Below are positions 14,759 to 18,307 of a DNA stretch of 18,307 nt, piece after piece. The position numbers and the translations under genes were made by a program. Each line of letters starts with the position of its first letter. Position 1 is the stretch's first letter. Origin of the DNA: an uncultured Flavobacteriales bacterium (GTDB lineage: Bacteria; Bacteroidota; Bacteroidia; Palsa-965). The notes under the pieces were generated by a model. It saw only the letters and a program-made list of their open reading frames with translations, was not told the origin of the DNA and made no database searches. The stretch covers positions 1 to 18,307 of the forward strand of contig CALJIF010000008.1 of the NCBI GenBank assembly GCA_937974275.1. Reading direction: 5' to 3'.

Positions 14759-15325
14759 ATGTCAACAGAACCATTTATCGGTGAAATCAAAATCTTTGGA
14801 TTTTATTTCGCACCCAAATATCATGCTTTATGCAATGGTCAAATCATGAACATTGCTTCCAACACTGCCTTGTTCTCGCTATTGGGAACTACCTATGGAG
14901 GAAACGGAACAACAACATTCGGTTTACCTGATCTTCAGGGACGTATGGCAGTTGGTCAAGGGACTAATCAGCAATCCGGTGGTCAATTTCCTATGGGACA
15001 AAAAACGGGTAACGTCAGTGCAACATTGCAAGTCGCAAATTTGCCTCCGCATATTCATACGTTGAATAACATGTCCGTGCGCGTGCAGTCGAACAGTAAC
15101 AATGGAGGAGAAAATGCGCCGAGTATGAATTTCCCTGGTATCAATAACAGCGTCGGAATTTATGCAGCTTCAGCGGGAAATAATGAATACATGGGACCAA
15201 ATGCGGTGCAAATCAGTGGTCAAACAGATTCTTCAGGTAGCGGTTTTCCATTCTCAATCGCAAATCCTTATCTCGTAATGAACTACAGCATTGCGACTAA
15301 CGGAATATTTCCATCACGCAATTAA
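14759..15325 (+). CDS. Phage tail collar-domain protein, copy 2
   Basis: A 188-residue paralogue of the gene before it. It shares the start MSTEPFIGE, the collar motif (FAPKYHALCNGQ, TALFSLLGTTYGGNG, LPDLQGRMAV), the His pair in NLPPHIHTL (H98, H100) and the end NPYLVMNYSIATNGIFPSRN. The middle part (about 62-90 and 105-165) has diverged from copy 1, which suggests different surfaces on one scaffold. At the DNA level the first 23 bases are identical to copy 1. The 32-base gap contains no terminator, so the three copies are probably cotranscribed and may form a heterotrimer or mixed fibre (inferred). Confidence 0.9.
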   Translation: MSTEPFIGEIKIFGFYFAPKYHALCNGQIMNIASNTALFSLLGTTYGGNGTTTFGLPDLQGRMAVGQGTNQQSGGQFPMGQKTGNVSATLQVANLPPHIHTLNNMSVRVQSNSNNGGENAPSMNFPGINNSVGIYAASAGNNEYMGPNAVQISGQTDSSGSGFPFSIANPYLVMNYSIATNGIFPSRN

Positions 15326-15348
15326 TTCACCTTTAAACTCAAGCTATT

Positions 15349-15912
15349 ATGTCAACAGAACCATATATCGGAGAAGTTAAATTATTTGCGTTTGATTTTG
15401 CTCCCAAAATGTATCAGAAGTGCAACGGTCAAATTTTAGCCATCGCAACTAACTCTGCATTATTCGCTTTATTGGGCACCACGTACGGTGGTGACGGATC
15501 TACTACTTTTGCATTACCCAATTTGCAGAGTCGTTTTCCGATCGGTCAGGGAAATGGAGCGGGATTGCCATCGCATACCATCGGCGAAATATCCGGGAAT
15601 ACGACTACCACTTTGTTAACCTCCAACTTGCCTCCTCACACACATGCTATGAATAATGTGCAAGCTACTGTAGCGGTGAATGGTAACCTTGGCGGCGAGA
15701 ATGCTCCGGATGGTGCTTTCCCCGGAACCAATACTTCCAGTGCAGCGTATTCCTCTGCGTTTACGCAAGGCCAGGCGATGAATAATGCTGCGGTAAGAAT
15801 TACAGGAACTACTGATCCGACCGGAAGTAATTTGCCGATCAATATTCAGAACCCTTATTTGGTGATGAATTATTGTATCGCATTGAACGGAATTTTTCCT
15901 TCCAGAAATTAA
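15349..15912 (+). CDS. Phage tail collar-domain protein, copy 3
   Basis: A 187-residue paralogue with MSTEPYIGE, collar motif (FAPKMYQKCNGQ, SALFALLGTTYGGDG, LPNLQSRFPIG), His pair in NLPPHTHAM (H97, H99) and ending NPYLVMNYCIALNGIFPSRN. In the collar core it has Asn and Ser where the other two have Asp and Gly (LPNLQSR versus LPDLQGR). A strong hairpin follows 15 bases after the stop, so it is probably the last gene of the collar transcript, with partial readthrough to the binding protein possible. As in its siblings there is no signal peptide, so any extracellular role would need a non-Sec route. Confidence 0.9.
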   Translation: MSTEPYIGEVKLFAFDFAPKMYQKCNGQILAIATNSALFALLGTTYGGDGSTTFALPNLQSRFPIGQGNGAGLPSHTIGEISGNTTTTLLTSNLPPHTHAMNNVQATVAVNGNLGGENAPDGAFPGTNTSSAAYSSAFTQGQAMNNAAVRITGTTDPTGSNLPINIQNPYLVMNYCIALNGIFPSRN

Positions 15913-15927
15913 TTGAATTAAAATTAA

Positions 15928-15951
15928 AGGAGATCGTGAAAGCGATCTCCT
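15928..15951 (+). terminator. Perfect 9-bp hairpin after the collar genes (terminator or attenuator)
   Basis: AGGAGATCG and CGATCTCCT pair perfectly around a TGAAAG loop. The sequence after it (CTTCTAATTT) is T-rich but interrupted, so intrinsic termination would be weak. It sits between collar copy 3 and the binding protein, 10 bases before the ATG at 15962, and could set their expression ratio. The AGGAG lies too far from that start to act as its ribosome site. Confidence 0.6.
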
Positions 15952-15961
15952 CTTCTAATTT

Positions 15962-17113
15962 ATGATAACGATAGGTTTTTTATTGCCGCGATCCGCCTAC
16001 TATACCGGTGCCGGTTTCGACATTGTTTCCGGTGTTCGCGAATCATTGTCGCTCCAACAAGTGGACGGTTTAAAAATCGTTACCGACAATATCGGCTTCG
16101 GAACAGATAAGCAACAGGTATATCGGGCCGCAGAGCGCATGCTGATGGAAGAAAATGCGGCAATTGTATACGCGTATTGCGGAATGCGAACAGCACAATT
16201 ATTAAGACCGTTGTTCATGGCCGCCAATCGCCTGTTGATTGTGTTGGATGCAGGTGCAAGCCTACCGCAAGAATGGCCGGTATCTCCTAATATTTTGTAC
16301 TTGTCTTTGCACAATTCTTTGGGCGCACGATTGGCTGCAAGAGCCGCAACTACCGACGGCTATAAATCCGGAGGAATGGTAACGAACTATTACGATGCCG
16401 GCTATTTACATACATTGGCAATAACACAGGGATTTACGGATCATGGTGGAGAAATCCGTTACAATATTGCAACCGGTTACCAACGATCGGAGTTTAAGTT
16501 GTCGGCAATCGGAGAGCATGCAACAACACATCCGGATTCGTGCGTATTGGGACTTTTTAGTGGTGATTTTGCGGAATGGTATTTTGACGATACCAAAAGT
16601 ATTTTCGAGAAAGGTGCTCCCGGCGCGTATTTGGCGCCTTTGATGTTGGAAGAAGAACTGTTATCGAAGAGTAAATTTAATGGAGGTAAGTCGCGTGGTG
16701 TGGTGGCATGGAGCACAAAAGTTAATAATCAGGAAAATAATATTCTGATTACAGCTTTTGAGAACCAAGGTAAAAAAGCAAGCATTTTTACACTGTTAGG
16801 CTGGGAAGCAGGATTGATATTAGGTGCATTATACGAAGACGTAAATGCCCAATGGTTCAATGGAGTGCAGTTGGGAGAGCAGGTGAAGCAATTGAATTTA
16901 ATGAGCCCGAGAGGGTTATTAACGTTCAATGCGGCATGGAATACATCCGTTCATCCGATGTATCTGGTGGATGTAAAGGAGAGTTCAAGCGGAAACATGG
17001 AATTGGAAATTATTCAAACCATTACTGACACAGCGCTGGAATTCGAGAAGATGTGTGCAGTTGAATTAAACGAGACAGTATCAGGATGGTTCAACAGTTA
17101 TATGTGTAATTAA
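15962..17113 (+). CDS. Type I periplasmic-binding-fold protein without signal peptide
   Basis: This 383-residue protein begins directly with MITIGFLLPRSAYYTGAGFD, the first strand and ligand loop of the Leu/Ile/Val-binding (Peripla_BP_6/5-like) fold. It continues with typical elements: ERMLMEENAAIVYAYCG (helix and strand of lobe 1), IVLDAGA, GMVTNYYDAGYLHT, and LLGWEAGLILGALYE near the end of the fold. There is no signal peptide or lipobox and no in-frame start upstream, so it should be cytoplasmic. Cytoplasmic relatives such as AmiC act as ligand sensors rather than transport receptors, and no ABC permease or ATPase genes are present here. The formyltransferase starts one base after its stop, suggesting that the two act together. 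The ligand cannot be predicted. Confidence 0.78.
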   Translation: MITIGFLLPRSAYYTGAGFDIVSGVRESLSLQQVDGLKIVTDNIGFGTDKQQVYRAAERMLMEENAAIVYAYCGMRTAQLLRPLFMAANRLLIVLDAGASLPQEWPVSPNILYLSLHNSLGARLAARAATTDGYKSGGMVTNYYDAGYLHTLAITQGFTDHGGEIRYNIATGYQRSEFKLSAIGEHATTHPDSCVLGLFSGDFAEWYFDDTKSIFEKGAPGAYLAPLMLEEELLSKSKFNGGKSRGVVAWSTKVNNQENNILITAFENQGKKASIFTLLGWEAGLILGALYEDVNAQWFNGVQLGEQVKQLNLMSPRGLLTFNAAWNTSVHPMYLVDVKESSSGNMELEIIQTITDTALEFEKMCAVELNETVSGWFNSYMCN

Positions 17114-17114
17114 G

Positions 17115-18062
17115 ATGAAGCGTATCGTAGTGCTGTGTGGTGGACCTTTTGCCTTTCCGGTTTTGTACCGATTGGGGATGGAGCGGCTATTGGCCGGCAT
17201 TACTGTGGCTACCGGTGATTACAAAGTGGTTGCCAATTTAGAGCAGGAATGCGAAAAGCAGCAGCTTCCGTTTTTAGCGATCACGGAAAGAAATGATCAA
17301 CATCAATTAGCAGACTGGTTGAACACTGTGCAACCTGATTATGTATTCAGTGTTTGTTATCCGTTTAAAATTAGCGCTGAAATAACAGGGCAGTTTCGTA
17401 ATCGTATTTTTAATTTTCATCCGGGGCCTTTACCTGAATTTCGAGGACCTGCACCCATATTTGAAGTCATACGACAAGGAGCAGAAACTACAGCATTAAC
17501 AGTGCATAGTGTAAGTGAAGAATTCGACTGCGGTGAAATCATATTTGAAGAAAAGATTAAAATTAATAATGAGGATACCTACGTTTCTTTAGCGCAACGG
17601 TTGTCCGCTCGATGCGGCATTATGGCATTAAATGTTGCTGAAATGTTGCAATTCGGAAGCGTAGAACAATATTTTAAGAAACAAAATGAGGAACGGGCAA
17701 CGTTTTATAAGTTTCCCAAAGATGAAGTAATGACTGTTAATTGGTCGGAAATGAGTAGTCGTGAAGTGTATAATTTGATCCGCGCGTGCTCGGGATGGAC
17801 ACCGGGTGCAATTACATATTTTGGCGATGAAAAGATTCATTTATCACAATCTGAAATAGGAGCGAAGGTTGAAATGGATTTAATACCGGGGACAATTACA
17901 GCGTTTGATGAAAATGCCGGCATCAAGGTCGTTTGTGCTGATCGCATTACAATTCATAGTAAGGAATTGAAGAGTGAATTAGGCAATCCGGGTTGGGCAT
18001 ACTGGACCGGAGTGGGCTTGAAATCGGGGAGTGTATTAGGTAAGCAATTAATCGAGGTATAA
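17115..18062 (+). CDS. Formyltransferase, Fmt-like two-domain
   Basis: This 315-residue protein has the 10-formyltetrahydrofolate-dependent formyltransferase fold. The catalytic triad is N100 and H102 in FNFHPGPLPEFRG and D138 in EEFDCGEII. The C-terminal region (about 205-310, VNWSEMSSREVYNLIRAC and GWTPGAITYF) matches the OB-type second domain of methionyl-tRNA formyltransferase. The length equals that of Fmt. Its placement one base after a ligand-binding gene, among accessory genes, suggests a specialised enzyme acting on a sugar-amine, amino acid or peptide amine rather than the housekeeping Fmt, which would usually sit with def or other core genes. This choice is inferred. N-terminal glycine loop variation (LCGGPFAFPVL versus the usual FxGT/SxxFA) also argues against housekeeping Fmt. 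Confidence 0.85.
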   Translation: MKRIVVLCGGPFAFPVLYRLGMERLLAGITVATGDYKVVANLEQECEKQQLPFLAITERNDQHQLADWLNTVQPDYVFSVCYPFKISAEITGQFRNRIFNFHPGPLPEFRGPAPIFEVIRQGAETTALTVHSVSEEFDCGEIIFEEKIKINNEDTYVSLAQRLSARCGIMALNVAEMLQFGSVEQYFKKQNEERATFYKFPKDEVMTVNWSEMSSREVYNLIRACSGWTPGAITYFGDEKIHLSQSEIGAKVEMDLIPGTITAFDENAGIKVVCADRITIHSKELKSELGNPGWAYWTGVGLKSGSVLGKQLIEV

Positions 18063-18120
18063 GGTTACTTGTTGATAATAGTTAATAGTGTCATAAATTA
18101 AATAATTAAATACCCTACGC

Positions 18121-18307
18121 ATGATGTCAATAATTAAAAAAATCACTTTCTGTTTGTTCCTAATATGTGCTTTACAATTGCAGGCACAAACCGTATTCTG
18201 GCAAGATGATCTGGAAGGCGCAGGAGGACCAAACTTGGGTGGAGGTACACGTACTCCATCGGTTACGTTTTCTCCCTGTGGGCCGCCTGCAACGGTCTAC
18301 TTCTTAC
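18121..18307 (+). CDS. Secreted protein, N-terminal fragment (runs off right edge)
   Basis: A double ATG (18121 or 18124) opens a frame that stays open for 62 codons to the window end. The first 23 residues are a signal peptide (basic IIKK, hydrophobic FCLFLICALQL, cleavage near QAQ). The next residues (TVFWQDDLEG, then Gly-rich and a Cys-Gly-Pro-Pro) resemble the starts of large Bacteroidota surface or type IX-secreted proteins, but the visible part is too short to name a family. It lies 58 bases after the formyltransferase, on the same strand; whether it belongs to the collar locus is unknown. Confidence 0.7.
   Translation, partial: MMSIIKKITFCLFLICALQLQAQTVFWQDDLEGAGGPNLGGGTRTPSVTFSPCGPPATVYFL

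Noticed and set aside
14163..15912. Prophage remnant because of tail collar domains
   Set aside because: No other phage structural, lysis, integrase or att-like sequences are seen; collar-domain genes also occur widely as stand-alone bacterial genes.
17115..18062. Housekeeping methionyl-tRNA formyltransferase fmt
   Set aside because: Fold and triad fit, but the accessory neighbourhood and altered N-terminal loop favour a specialised enzyme; the gene symbol was therefore not assigned.

Overview
The window looks like a chromosomal accessory region of a Bacteroidota bacterium, probably of the Chitinophagales/Sphingobacteriales kind. The basis is gene content: a giant secreted Rhs-like protein preceded by a TANFOR-like protein, an OmpH/Skp-like protein and a lipoprotein; start codons with A/T-rich leaders and no convincing Shine-Dalgarno sequences; and extracytoplasmic proteins with typical Bacteroidota signal peptides. 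No species can be named from sequence reading alone. No tRNA, rRNA, CRISPR array, transposase or integrase was seen.

Layout. (1) Positions 1-6154, minus strand: a tightly packed operon read right to left. It holds a 698-residue predicted outer-membrane protein with a coiled-coil segment, a TANFOR-like secreted protein, an OmpH/Skp-like protein, a small lipoprotein, and the first 601 codons of a giant secreted protein that runs off the left edge. Gene junctions overlap by 4 or 11 bases or lie 5 bases apart. (2) 6155-6626: a divergent intergenic region carrying two arrays of short palindromes with a period of about 23 bp. (3) 6627-9674, plus strand: a small secreted protein of unknown function, a tyrosinase (type 3 copper polyphenol oxidase) with a plant-PPO-like C-terminal domain, and a translationally coupled DUF2182-type membrane protein. 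(4) 9717-9777: another palindrome cluster. (5) 9891-12329, plus strand: an orphan 116-residue protein, a multi-span membrane protein, a HisKA_3-type histidine kinase and a NarL/LuxR-type response regulator. (6) 12349-13906, minus strand: a sulfotransferase-like protein and an aspartyl/asparaginyl beta-hydroxylase-like protein, with a palindrome pair ending three bases from the hydroxylase start codon. (7) 14163-18062, plus strand: three tandem phage-tail-collar-domain proteins, a type I periplasmic-binding-fold protein without a signal peptide, and a formyltransferase. (8) 18121 to the right edge: the start of another secreted protein.

The most interesting block is 12349-18062. Three paralogous collar proteins, each with a conserved His-x-His pair and the same C-terminal heptapeptide, sit among enzymes of three modification types (hydroxylase, sulfotransferase, formyltransferase) and a cytoplasmic ligand-binding protein. 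No phage structural genes are present, so this may be a domesticated collar-protein system with modification or sensing functions; that is inference. The second point of interest is the palindrome family, found only in intergenic DNA at three places, with compensatory arm changes and a conserved A6GG-type spacer.
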